Assembly (NCBI GenBank): GCA_964444975.1
Contig: CAYUJD010000065.1
Location: 1 to 22,032 of the forward strand
Direction: 5' to 3'
DNA from: VBAS01 sp964444975
GTDB lineage: Bacteria; Bacteroidota; Bacteroidia; Chitinophagales; Chitinophagaceae
DNA length: 22,032 nucleotides
Each line of letters starts with the position of its first letter. Within the stretch, counting starts at the first letter, position 1. The position numbers and the translations under genes are program-made. Positions 14,307 through 22,032 of the stretch are shown here, one piece after another. The notes under the pieces were generated by a model. It worked only from the letters and a program-made list of their open reading frames with translations. It did no database searches and had not been told where the DNA came from.

Positions 14307-17300
14307 ATGGATTTAACCCCTTTATGTCCATCCGGAGCAAGGCGGAGGACAACCATCAAACTGCTCTTAATTATGAAGCTGCTAAGCGTATTTATTCTTG
14401 GAATTTGCATGCAGGTAAGCGCTACGGGTAATGCCCAAAAAGTGAATCTTTCGGAAAAAAATGCCCCGCTGCAAAAAATTTTCCGGCAGATTCACCGACA
14501 GACGGGCTTCCAGTTTTTTTATGAGGATGCATTGCTGGACAAGGCCGGTAAAGTAACCGTGCTTGTTCAGAATGTTTCAATTGAAGACGCATTGAATGCC
14601 GCATTAAAAAACCTGCCACTAAAGTTTGAAATTGTAAATAAAGCCATAGTGGTAAGTGCCGGGCCTGCGTTATCTGAAGAAAAACCAGGGACTATTACAA
14701 CACCTCCCCCCCCTATCACCATAAGAGGTATAATACGCAGCGATAAGGAAGAACTTCTTCAGGGCATTTCTATAATTATAAAGGGTACAGAAAAAGGAAC
14801 TGTAAGTAATGAAAATGGAATTTTTTCGCTGGAAGTGGAAGACCCCAATGCTATATTAGTAATATCTGGTGTAGGTTTTGAAACACAGGAAATTGCACTT
14901 AAGGGTAAAACCACATTGCTTATTATTCTAGCTACAAAAATTTCTCCGCTTGATGATGTTCAAATAATAGGATACGGTAAAACCACCCGGAGATTGAAAA
15001 CCGGCTCGGTAAGTACAATTAAAGCTGAAGATATTGGCAGGCAACCTGTCGCAAATGCCGTACAGGCAATGCAAGGCCGTGTAGCAGGCGTCGCAATTAC
15101 ACAAACAGCCGGAGCTATTGGAAGCGGAATTGAAATACAGATTCGTGGGGTAAATACAATTGAATCCGGTAACCAACCTTTGGTCGTTCTTGATGGGGCA
15201 GTAATGCCTGACATCAACCGGGGTCTGGGTACTTCTATCGGTGGTTATATGCCCTGGGGAAGCACAACAATGAACAATATAAATCCCGCAGATATTGAAA
15301 GTATTGAAGTATTGAAAGATGCGGACGCTACAGCCATTTATGGCTCTAGGGGGGCAAATGGTGTAGTTCTGATTACAACAAAGAAAGCTAAATTAGGTGC
15401 CACACGGTTTAATGTAGATATAAGCACCTGGACGAACAGTGCCACTTATCTACCCAAACGTCTTTTATTACCTGCTTATCGTCAAATGCGTAAAGACGCT
15501 TTTGCTATGGGAAACCACAACCCAACCACAGGTGTAGCCATCAATCCAATTACACCCACTGTAAACAATGCCCCCGATCTGCTTGTTTGGGATTCCACAA
15601 AAGCTACTACTGACTGGCAGGATTTTGAATTTGGCAATTCAGCACCTGCAATTAATGCCCAAGTTAATTTATCCGGTGGCGACAAAAGAATTAATTTCTA
15701 TACCAGCGCCGGTTATCTCAGGCAAAGGGATATTACTGCAGGGGCGCCGTTTCAGGAACGTATATCCGCTAATCTCGGGGTTACCCATACATCTCAAAAC
15801 AATAAATTCCAAGTGAGCCTAAACACCAGTTATGTGATCAACAAACTAAACCCATCAAGAGGTGGTGGTGCGGCGGGTGTTATTTCTGGCTTACCTCCCA
15901 ATATGCCCATGTATAATGCAAATGGCACTTCTTACTGGCCGGCACCTAACATCAGCCAGGCAAGTTTGTTAACCAACCCGCTGGCAGCTGAAGAAGCATC
16001 TACAACAAATGTGGCAAACAGCCTGGTAGCCAATCTTGATTTTAGTTACCGGCTTTTTAAAGGCCTTTCTTTTAAGACTCAGTTTGGTTTTAATAAGCAG
16101 GATAACAACTCCAAATCAATTACACCCTCTACCTCAATAAATCCGTTAAACCCAGGGGCCTCGGTGCCTCAAAGCTCTGAAGCCAACAGCACTTTTCAAT
16201 CGTTGAACATTGAACCGCAATTAACTTATACCGGTAAAATTTCAAAAGGAAAAATTGAAGTACTTGCCGGTTCTACTTTTTTTGACAGAAAAACAACCAA
16301 TTACCGGTTGACTTTTACCGGTTATACTACCGACTTGTTGTTAGGCAGTTGGGCAGCCGGCAGTAGTGTTGCAGCATATCAAAATGGTTCTACCTATTAT
16401 CGTTTCAACTCTGCATTTGGCCGGGTCAATTATAATTGGGAAAATAAGTATCTTATTAACCTTACCTATCGCAGGGATGGTTCGTCCAGGTTTGGTCCAA
16501 AAAATCAGTGGGCCGACTTTGGAGCTGTGGGCCTTGGATGGATATTTACAAAAGAAAAATGGCTAAGTAATATAGTGCCGGGACTTTCATACGGTAAATT
16601 AAGATTCAGCTATGGAACAGCCGGCAATGATAATATTGCAGATTATCGCTGGACGAGTTTATATACTTCTGCTTTTTATGATGGACGTTCCGGACTAGGA
16701 GCCAGCTTCCTGAGTGATTCCTCTGTTGGCTGGGAAACAAGCCGTAAACTGGATATAGGTATTGACCTTGGATTCTTAAATGACCGTATTTTATTTAATG
16801 TTAACTGGTATCGTTCCCGCACCACTGACCTGCTACTGAGTACCCCTGTTCCGGCACAGACAGGTTTTACAAGTTATATAACAAACACAGATGCGGTAGT
16901 TGAAAACAAAGGATGGGAATTTGAACTAAATACCAGGAACCTAAACCCCAAAAGTAAATGGCAATGGAGTACGAGTTTTAATATAAGTACATTGAAAAAC
17001 AAGTTGCTTGAATTTCCAAACCTTGCCAATTCAAGTTTTGCCAACAGATTAAAAATCGGTTTACCTATAAATAATCCCCGGACACCACTAAATGCAGAAT
17101 GGTCACAGGTGTATTTGGGGGTTAACGATACAACAGGCTTGCCCATATTCAAGGATTTAGATGGTAATGGTATTATTAATAATAATGACCGGACTTATAT
17201 AGGCTCTACCATGCCTCGCTTATTTGGCGGCCTTGGCAATAAGGTTTCTTTCAAAGGTTTTGAGCTAGATATATTCTTTCAGTTTTCCCAGCAACTGGCC

Positions 17301-17705
17301 ACAAACTGGCTATTCAATGCTAATTACCCGGGTCAATTAAGCAATCCTCCCATAGCAGATTGGTATGGTAATTACTGGAAAAGTCCTGGTGATAAAACTA
17401 AGTATCCCAGATTATTTTCAGGAACGGCTAATACTACCACCAACTTGCTGAGCAGTATATATCCACTTTCATCTGCCACTTTAAAGGATGTGTTTTATGC
17501 TCGGTTAAAAAATCTTTCACTTTCTTACACCTTGCCAACAGAATGGGTTTCCAAAGCCAAATTAAACAGAGCTATGGTATATGTAAGAGGGCAGAACCTG
17601 CTGACTTTTACAAGTGAAAAATTATACAAAGACCCCGAACTAACACAACTACGCAGCGGCCAAATACTAAAAACATGGACTGCCGGCGTACAATTATCAT
17701 TCTAA
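14307..17705 (+). CDS. SusC/RagA-family TonB-dependent outer-membrane transporter with STN domain
   Basis: SusC proteins are 22-strand outer-membrane barrels that import ligands bound by their SusD lid, powered by TonB. From ATG 14307 the product has 1132 residues. It opens with a long basic N-region and hydrophobic core (signal peptide to about 43). An STN signalling domain (52-115) should touch the FecR protein. A carboxypeptidase-regulatory-like beta domain (138-212) is followed by the TonB-box-like DDVQIIGYG (216-224), a plug with QAMQGRVAGV and ADATAIYGSRGANGVVLITTKK, and the barrel, which ends in the aromatic-terminated VQLSF. ATG 14373 is an alternative start with a shorter signal peptide, and TTG 14280 is unlikely. 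A run of eight C at 14706-14713 encodes the proline hinge 133-136. susD follows after 23 bases. The substrate cannot be deduced. Confidence 0.95.
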   Translation: MDLTPLCPSGARRRTTIKLLLIMKLLSVFILGICMQVSATGNAQKVNLSEKNAPLQKIFRQIHRQTGFQFFYEDALLDKAGKVTVLVQNVSIEDALNAALKNLPLKFEIVNKAIVVSAGPALSEEKPGTITTPPPPITIRGIIRSDKEELLQGISIIIKGTEKGTVSNENGIFSLEVEDPNAILVISGVGFETQEIALKGKTTLLIILATKISPLDDVQIIGYGKTTRRLKTGSVSTIKAEDIGRQPVANAVQAMQGRVAGVAITQTAGAIGSGIEIQIRGVNTIESGNQPLVVLDGAVMPDINRGLGTSIGGYMPWGSTTMNNINPADIESIEVLKDADATAIYGSRGANGVVLITTKKAKLGATRFNVDISTWTNSATYLPKRLLLPAYRQMRKDAFAMGNHNPTTGVAINPITPTVNNAPDLLVWDSTKATTDWQDFEFGNSAPAINAQVNLSGGDKRINFYTSAGYLRQRDITAGAPFQERISANLGVTHTSQNNKFQVSLNTSYVINKLNPSRGGGAAGVISGLPPNMPMYNANGTSYWPAPNISQASLLTNPLAAEEASTTNVANSLVANLDFSYRLFKGLSFKTQFGFNKQDNNSKSITPSTSINPLNPGASVPQSSEANSTFQSLNIEPQLTYTGKISKGKIEVLAGSTFFDRKTTNYRLTFTGYTTDLLLGSWAAGSSVAAYQNGSTYYRFNSAFGRVNYNWENKYLINLTYRRDGSSRFGPKNQWADFGAVGLGWIFTKEKWLSNIVPGLSYGKLRFSYGTAGNDNIADYRWTSLYTSAFYDGRSGLGASFLSDSSVGWETSRKLDIGIDLGFLNDRILFNVNWYRSRTTDLLLSTPVPAQTGFTSYITNTDAVVENKGWEFELNTRNLNPKSKWQWSTSFNISTLKNKLLEFPNLANSSFANRLKIGLPINNPRTPLNAEWSQVYLGVNDTTGLPIFKDLDGNGIINNNDRTYIGSTMPRLFGGLGNKVSFKGFELDIFFQFSQQLATNWLFNANYPGQLSNPPIADWYGNYWKSPGDKTKYPRLFSGTANTTTNLLSSIYPLSSATLKDVFYARLKNLSLSYTLPTEWVSKAKLNRAMVYVRGQNLLTFTSEKLYKDPELTQLRSGQILKTWTAGVQLSF

Positions 17706-17728
17706 AATATTCATTAAAAAATTTTTAT

Positions 17729-19156
17729 ATGAAAAAGCTACTATACAAACCTTTAGTATGTGGGATGATATTTCTCATGCTACTTGGTTTATCCACAGGT
17801 TGCAAAAAATACCTGGAAATCCCCTTACCCATTGACCAATTAGCTACCGCCACTGTTTATAAAGACAGTACAACCATTGCAGCTGCTGTGGACGGTATGT
17901 ATAATTCTTTTGCTTCTAGTTTATTACAAGGCAACACATTAAGGTTCACATACTGGATCTCTGATGAAGGAAGAATTGACCCAATACCTGGTTCCGAAAT
18001 TGGCAATATCATTGCTGGCAACCTGCAAGAAGGTAATACACAAACCTTGCCCTGGAGCTGGTATTATCCTGGAATTTACAGGGCCAACGAGTTAATAGAA
18101 CGGTTACCTTCAGTTCCTGTGAGCATTATTTCGGAAACCAAAAAAAATACATTTATTGGTGCAGCTAAATATGTAAGAGCAGCCACTCATTTTTTTCTTG
18201 CAAACTATTGGGGCGATGTGCCTTTGACATTAACAACGAATACAGATTTTAATATTGCTAATGGAAGAACTCCCGCTGCACAGGTGTACGCTCAGGTATT
18301 AAAAGATCTGTATGAAGCAGTTAATAGCCTTCCTGTTACTGTTAATACATCCAACTCTAAAACCATACATAACCGTTTCCAGGCATTGGCACTTTTAGCA
18401 AGGGTACACCTTTATTTAGGGAATTATGTGAGTGCCGACAGTGCTGCAACGGCTGTAATTAACAGCGGACAATACCAGATAGTGACTGGTCTTAATAATG
18501 TTTTTAAGAGGGGTACCCGGGAAGCAATTTACTCACAAGGGCCTACCAGTACCGGTCTTCTTTTCGACAATAGGGCTTTACTGGGTTGGCTCACTTTACC
18601 ATCAACTTCTGCCTTAACACTTACAACCTATTGCCACATTCCACCACAGTTTCTTGCAAATTTTGAGGCTGGAGACCAGCGTAACATTAATAACAATTGG
18701 GTAATAGATTTATTTGGCCGAAGATTCGCCAATAAATACCTTCACAATTCTTCAGCAACTGCCGCTACCATTGCTGCAAATCCACAAGATTTTATTTATC
18801 AGCGACTGGCTGAATTATACCTAATCCGTGCAGAAGCAAGGGCACAACAGGGTGTTATTACCGGAGCTAATTCTGCTGCATCCGATCTTAATATTATACG
18901 TAATCGTGCCGGTTTACCAAATACAACAGCTTCTACGCAACCTGCTATGCTTGCTGCTGTGGAAAGAGAAAGGGCCTGCGAATTGTTTTATGAAGGCTTC
19001 CGCTGGCTTGACCTTAAACGTACTGGCAAACTGGATGCTACATTAAGTGCTTTGCCATGGAAAGCAGGAAATCATCAACCACATATGAAGCTGCTGCCTA
19101 TTGTTTTAACCGAATTAATTGCTAATCCGCGGATTCAGCAAAACCCTGGCTATTAA
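17729..19156 (+). CDS. RagB/SusD-family outer-membrane lipoprotein
   Basis: SusD proteins are surface lipoproteins that form the substrate-binding lid over SusC. The 475-residue product has a lipoprotein signal with lipobox LSTGC, lipid-carrying Cys25, then KKYLEIPLP. TPR-like helices carry the family patterns RAEARAQQG with ASDLNIIRNRAGL, and ERERACELFYEGFRWLDLKRTGKL. The C-terminus IANPRIQQNPGY is diagnostic. An in-frame ATG at 17675 overlaps the end of susC; ATG 17729 was preferred because it gives a proper lipoprotein signal. The 23-base gap to susC indicates one transcript. A strong hairpin follows the gene. The binding specificity cannot be inferred from sequence alone. Confidence 0.96.
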   Translation: MKKLLYKPLVCGMIFLMLLGLSTGCKKYLEIPLPIDQLATATVYKDSTTIAAAVDGMYNSFASSLLQGNTLRFTYWISDEGRIDPIPGSEIGNIIAGNLQEGNTQTLPWSWYYPGIYRANELIERLPSVPVSIISETKKNTFIGAAKYVRAATHFFLANYWGDVPLTLTTNTDFNIANGRTPAAQVYAQVLKDLYEAVNSLPVTVNTSNSKTIHNRFQALALLARVHLYLGNYVSADSAATAVINSGQYQIVTGLNNVFKRGTREAIYSQGPTSTGLLFDNRALLGWLTLPSTSALTLTTYCHIPPQFLANFEAGDQRNINNNWVIDLFGRRFANKYLHNSSATAATIAANPQDFIYQRLAELYLIRAEARAQQGVITGANSAASDLNIIRNRAGLPNTTASTQPAMLAAVERERACELFYEGFRWLDLKRTGKLDATLSALPWKAGNHQPHMKLLPIVLTELIANPRIQQNPGY

Positions 19157-19189
19157 AAACAGCAGTGGTCATTTGATCTCATCAGCTGC

Positions 19190-19220
19190 ATAAGCAGGTG
19201 CAATGCACCTGCTTATTTTA
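19190..19220 (+). terminator. 13-bp perfect hairpin after susD
   Basis: ATAAGCAGGTGCA (19190-19202) is mirrored exactly by TGCACCTGCTTAT (19204-19216), followed by TTTAAC. The stem is long and GC-containing but the T tract is short, so it could be a partial terminator or an mRNA-stabilising 3' hairpin that lowers expression of the downstream gene relative to susC/susD. Confidence 0.6.
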
Positions 19221-19243
19221 ACACCAATAAAAAATCTGTAAAA

Positions 19244-21307
19244 ATGTTATCTAAACCTATTCAATTATTTCTGTTGCTTACTTTTTCATTTACGGTAATG
19301 ACTAAGGCCCAGAAAATTTCTGTAAAAGGAAAAGTAACAGGCGAAATTGCCGGGATGCTAAAGGAAGTTCAGTTTTTCTGCGATGGCAATCTGCAAAAAC
19401 TATCTGTAAAAAAAGAAGACCAAACCTTTAGCGGTGAAATCATTCTCAAACAGGCACAATTTGTTGAGATAAACTCAGGCAATCCTAAACCACAGGCATA
19501 TTACTTGGTACCGAACGAAAAAATAACTATTTCGATTGATAAACCTTCGATGAACGAAAGCATTACGGTGATAACTAACACCCATGCAGAAAAGCTGCAA
19601 AAGATCATGGCTGTGTATTTTAAAGCGCTGGAAGAAAAAGGAATTAATACAAAAGCAAGAGACTGGCACCAGTTATTATTTATTAATCAGTCGCCATTGC
19701 TCTATGCAGAAACCAGAATGAATGCCGAGTTGCAGAAACAAAAAGCGTTTGTAGCTACCGTACCGAATTTCAAAAGGGATTTATCGCTGTTCATGAAATA
19801 TTTCAGAAAATTTACCGAGATAGATACCATGTCTTTGGCAACCATTGAAGCCTCCTTAAAGGAAATTAAAAACACAGCATCAGGCATCACTGCATTTACC
19901 ATTCCTTTCTATAAAAACTACTTGACCGAGCTTACCAATGCTTATGCAGCCAAAACCCTGGAAAAGTATGGAATCAGTTTTGATGCCAACAAACAAAGAC
20001 ATTTAAGCCAGTATATTGCCGCTGAGGCAATTTCAAAATATATTCCGGATGCAAAAACAAGAAGCTATCTTTTTTCAGAAAAATTAAAAACAGAACTTCC
20101 TGTAAACGGGCTAAAAAACGAAAACTATGTTTATTACCTGTACAATAACTCAGAACAGTTTGTAAAAGATTTATACCAGGAAAAAATTGACTTATTAAAA
20201 GCAAACAAAATACCTGATCTGAACGCAGCCAGAAAAAAAGCTTTCAACTTTTTGCTACACGATTCTACAGGCAAAGAATACCGGCTGGATGATTTTAAAG
20301 GCAAAATGCTTTTTATAGATTTCTGGGCATCGTGGTGCGCCCCCTGCAAGATGCAAATACCCTATCAGAAAGAATTGGAGAAACATTACGCCGGTAAAGA
20401 TTTGATATTTATGAGTGTTTCGCTTGATAAATCAAAAGCTGCCTGGTTGAAAGCGGCAAAAGAAGAAGATTTGCATGGTTATGTTTTGCATGCCGAAGGA
20501 GACTTTAAAAATCCGTTTCCGAAACATTATTCCATTGATGCGATACCCCGGTATATGCTGATAGATGCAGAAGGAAACATTATTTCCGATAACATGATGA
20601 AGCCGCAGAATAAAAAAGAAATGATGGCAGTTATAGATGAAGAACTGTATGCCAAGAACACCTCCTCTATTCTTGAAAAACATTTTAAAGCTGTTGGGGC
20701 AAATGTTTTATTGAATAACGGAATTGAAATTCATTACCGCCAATCTGTTATGACAATGGCAAGCAATAGTAGCTTGCAGTACAGTTACCCGAAAAAAGTA
20801 AAATTTACTACTCAAATGGAGGAAAATGAACAGATGCGGATGATGGTTGGTAAAGATTTTTTCAATCAAACGGTAAGCGTTTTAAACGGAGACAGTGTAA
20901 AAACAAATAATCCGACCCAGACTAATTTTAAAGAAAACTGGATGGAAAGATTGTTTGGCCTGCAGTTATTTCTTAGAAAGATGGTGGATAATTCATCAGT
21001 AAAATTTGCGGAGGAGAACAGCACAAACGCTGACAGCAGCTATGTTTTAAAAGTTGCCATTAACGGAAATATTGAAAAGTATTTCATCAATAAGAAAACG
21101 TACCTGATTGATAAAATAGTTACTCTTAGCGCCAATCAAAGTGCCCGCAGAGGGGGTGGATATTTTGAAGGGGCAACAGTCTTTGACGATTACCGCAATG
21201 TAAACGGGCTTATGATTCCATTTAAGATTAATCAGTCAAATATTATCACCATAAAATTGGAAAAGGCCGAGGTAAAACCGATTGATGAAAGTGTATTCAT
21301 GTATTGA
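19244..21307 (+). CDS. TlpA-like thioredoxin protein with beta-rich C-terminal extension
   Basis: The 687-residue exported protein has a signal peptide (about 1-22, ending KAQ). Its N-terminal beta domain (about 25-105) looks like the DUF4369 type often fused to TlpA proteins. A helical linker (110-335) and a TlpA/AhpC-type thioredoxin domain (about 337-470) follow. The active site is WASWCAPCKMQIP (Cys365, Cys368) with cis-proline Pro435 in AIPRYML. Family members usually end soon after this domain. Here about 200 more residues follow (490-687), beta-rich and containing FDDYRNVNGLMIPFKI and a final KPIDESVFMY, similar in style to LolA-like lipoprotein-sorting folds. It should reduce disulfides in the periplasm. 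It is last in the SusCD locus, 87 bases after susD across a hairpin. The C-terminal assignment is tentative. Confidence 0.88.
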   Translation: MLSKPIQLFLLLTFSFTVMTKAQKISVKGKVTGEIAGMLKEVQFFCDGNLQKLSVKKEDQTFSGEIILKQAQFVEINSGNPKPQAYYLVPNEKITISIDKPSMNESITVITNTHAEKLQKIMAVYFKALEEKGINTKARDWHQLLFINQSPLLYAETRMNAELQKQKAFVATVPNFKRDLSLFMKYFRKFTEIDTMSLATIEASLKEIKNTASGITAFTIPFYKNYLTELTNAYAAKTLEKYGISFDANKQRHLSQYIAAEAISKYIPDAKTRSYLFSEKLKTELPVNGLKNENYVYYLYNNSEQFVKDLYQEKIDLLKANKIPDLNAARKKAFNFLLHDSTGKEYRLDDFKGKMLFIDFWASWCAPCKMQIPYQKELEKHYAGKDLIFMSVSLDKSKAAWLKAAKEEDLHGYVLHAEGDFKNPFPKHYSIDAIPRYMLIDAEGNIISDNMMKPQNKKEMMAVIDEELYAKNTSSILEKHFKAVGANVLLNNGIEIHYRQSVMTMASNSSLQYSYPKKVKFTTQMEENEQMRMMVGKDFFNQTVSVLNGDSVKTNNPTQTNFKENWMERLFGLQLFLRKMVDNSSVKFAEENSTNADSSYVLKVAINGNIEKYFINKKTYLIDKIVTLSANQSARRGGGYFEGATVFDDYRNVNGLMIPFKINQSNIITIKLEKAEVKPIDESVFMY

Positions 21308-21343
21308 TCCGCCAGTTCGAAATAAAAATTGATACAACAGCAG

Positions 21344-21360
21344 GTTTTATTAAATAAAAC
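21344..21360. repeat. AT-rich palindrome downstream of the TlpA-like gene
   Basis: GTTTTATT (21344-21351) and AATAAAAC (21353-21360) form a perfect 8-bp inverted repeat with a one-base centre. It lies between the TlpA-like gene and the presumed IS end. Chance is possible in AT-rich DNA; it could also be the locus's own weak 3' hairpin. Confidence 0.35.
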
Positions 21361-21375
21361 GGTGAGCAGAAAATA

Positions 21376-21409
21376 AAGGAGGCTGTCTCAAAAATAGGCA
21401 GCCTTTTTC
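21376..21409 (+). terminator. Terminator-like hairpin coinciding with presumed IS left end
   Basis: AGGCTG (21380-21385) pairs with CAGCCT (21399-21404), and the stem extends outward by G-T wobbles and A-T pairs to about 21376/21408. The 3' arm runs into TTTTT. It fits an intrinsic terminator 70 bases after the TlpA-like gene. The 5' arm with TCTCAAAA also resembles IS1182-type terminal sequences as I remember them, so it may belong to the element. Confidence 0.6.
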
Positions 21410-21490
21410 ATTTTCAATATTTGAGCCGGGTTTATACACATGGGGGCTGTATAAGTAGTTCTTGCAAAATCCTGGGAGTATTTTTATTTT

Positions 21491-21517
21491 TTGGACACAA
21501 TTAAAAGTTATGTCCAA
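21491..21517 (+). promoter_or_regulatory. Palindrome covering the transposase start codon
   Basis: TTGGACA (21491-21497) and TGTCCAA (21511-21517) form a perfect 7-bp inverted repeat with a 13-base centre; the ATG at 21510-21512 overlaps the 3' arm. As RNA it could hide the start codon; as DNA it could be an autoregulatory site. Both are inference. Confidence 0.45.
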
Positions 21518-22032
21518 GCCTGTATTCAAACCGTATGAACAGAACCAGCGGTATTTGTTTCCGCCGAGCCTGGAAGATTTGATAGCCGCTCACCACCCGG
21601 TACGGGTGGTGAGTGAAGTGATTGATAAGATAGATATTGATATTATTCTGAAAAAGTACAAGCCGGTTGGTACCAGCAGTTACCATCCCCGCATGCTGTT
21701 AAAGGTGTTGGTATATGGTTACCTGAACAATGTATACAGCAGCCGGCGGCTGGAAGCCTGTGTGAAAGAGAACATTTATTTTATGTGGCTGGCCGGAATG
21801 CAGCAGCCCGACCATCACACCATCAACCGGTTCCGCAGCGAGCGGCTGCGTAATATTTTAAAAGAAGTATTTGCACAAATCGTATTACTGCTGGTGGACA
21901 GCGGGCATGTAAGCCTGAAAGAAATCTATACCGATGGTTCCAAAATAGAAAGCGCAGCCAACCGCTACAGTTTTGTGTGGGGCAGGGCGATTAAAACAAG
22001 CCGGGAGCGAATCAAAGAACAGTTACAGGAAC
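21510..22032 (+). CDS. IS1182-family transposase, N-terminal part
   Basis: The frame from ATG 21510 is open for 174 codons to the window end. It begins MSKPVFKPYEQNQRYLFPPS, typical of IS1182 transposases. A DUF772-like region follows, with SYHPRMLLKVLVYGYLNN and a stretch around PDHHTINRFRSERL. The motif IYTDGSKIESAANRY places the first catalytic Asp of the DDE triad at residue 142. Family members are usually around 450-500 residues, so the remaining catalytic residues lie beyond the window, and whether the gene is intact cannot be judged. No frameshift or stop is seen in the visible part. Expression may be limited by the palindrome over its start and the terminator-like hairpin upstream. 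Confidence 0.92.
   Translation, partial: MSKPVFKPYEQNQRYLFPPSLEDLIAAHHPVRVVSEVIDKIDIDIILKKYKPVGTSSYHPRMLLKVLVYGYLNNVYSSRRLEACVKENIYFMWLAGMQQPDHHTINRFRSERLRNILKEVFAQIVLLLVDSGHVSLKEIYTDGSKIESAANRYSFVWGRAIKTSRERIKEQLQE

Larger units (their letters stand above)
21380..22032 (+). mobile_element. IS1182-family insertion sequence, left part (continues past window)
   Basis: The element is recognised by its transposase, which begins at 21510 and is cut by the window end. The left boundary is placed near 21380 because GGCTGTCTCAAAA there resembles IS1182-type terminal repeats and lies about 130 bases before the transposase, a normal distance. The right end and target duplication are outside the window, so the boundary is provisional. 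The element sits downstream of the TlpA-like gene and does not interrupt any visible gene. Confidence 0.65.

Noticed and set aside
1..22032. CRISPR arrays, tRNA/rRNA genes, defence islands or biosynthetic clusters
   Set aside because: No regularly spaced repeats, no tRNA-like or rRNA-like stretches, and no defence or biosynthetic genes are visible.

Overview
The window looks like a chromosomal segment of a Bacteroidetes bacterium, probably of the Chitinophagaceae type. The evidence is a complete SusC/SusD pair with an ECF sigma factor and FecR-type anti-sigma factor, a periplasmic-propeller sensor kinase of the Reg_prop/Y_Y_Y type, a small DUF4293-like membrane protein, TAnnTTTG promoter boxes, and general AT richness with few Shine-Dalgarno sequences. 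I see no rRNA, tRNA or CRISPR array. No gene-free stretch exceeds 300 bases; the longest is 289 bases, at 7299-7587.

Layout. Bases 1-65 hold the last codons of a zinc alcohol dehydrogenase (YahK type). A two-component pair follows: propeller sensor kinase (132-3266) and NarL/LuxR-type response regulator (3277-3909). Next is a four-helix membrane protein (3945-4364), whose stop codon abuts the stop codon of uvrA on the other strand (7298-4365). An ECF sigma factor (7588-8169) converges on a minus-strand pair: a stand-alone DsbD N-terminal-domain protein (10671-10219) and a full-length DsbD (10148-8187), with an intrinsic terminator between them. From 10841 to 21307 everything is on the plus strand: ECF sigma factor, thioredoxin-fold protein, FecR anti-sigma factor, SusC, SusD, and a large TlpA-like thioredoxin protein. 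The window ends inside an IS1182-family insertion sequence whose transposase starts at 21510.

How the genes may work together. The plus-strand locus is a classic trans-envelope signalling and import unit. SusC carries an N-terminal STN domain, which should contact the FecR anti-sigma factor, which should in turn control the ECF sigma factor. What is unusual is its company: no glycoside hydrolase, protease or sulfatase is visible. Instead there are two exported thioredoxin-fold proteins, one of them between the sigma and anti-sigma genes, and next door a split DsbD electron-delivery system. In the full-length DsbD the N-terminal domain has lost both redox cysteines, while the small neighbour keeps them in an ungapped matching position. 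This suggests that the small protein is the working periplasmic output module and that the locus is concerned with periplasmic thiol/disulfide chemistry. That last step is inference.

Non-coding structure includes a perfect 10-bp dyad upstream of the first thioredoxin gene, a structured leader before susC, a 13-bp hairpin after susD, a terminator-like hairpin at the presumed IS end, a palindrome over the transposase start codon, and a palindromic, repeat-like in-frame insertion inside uvrA.
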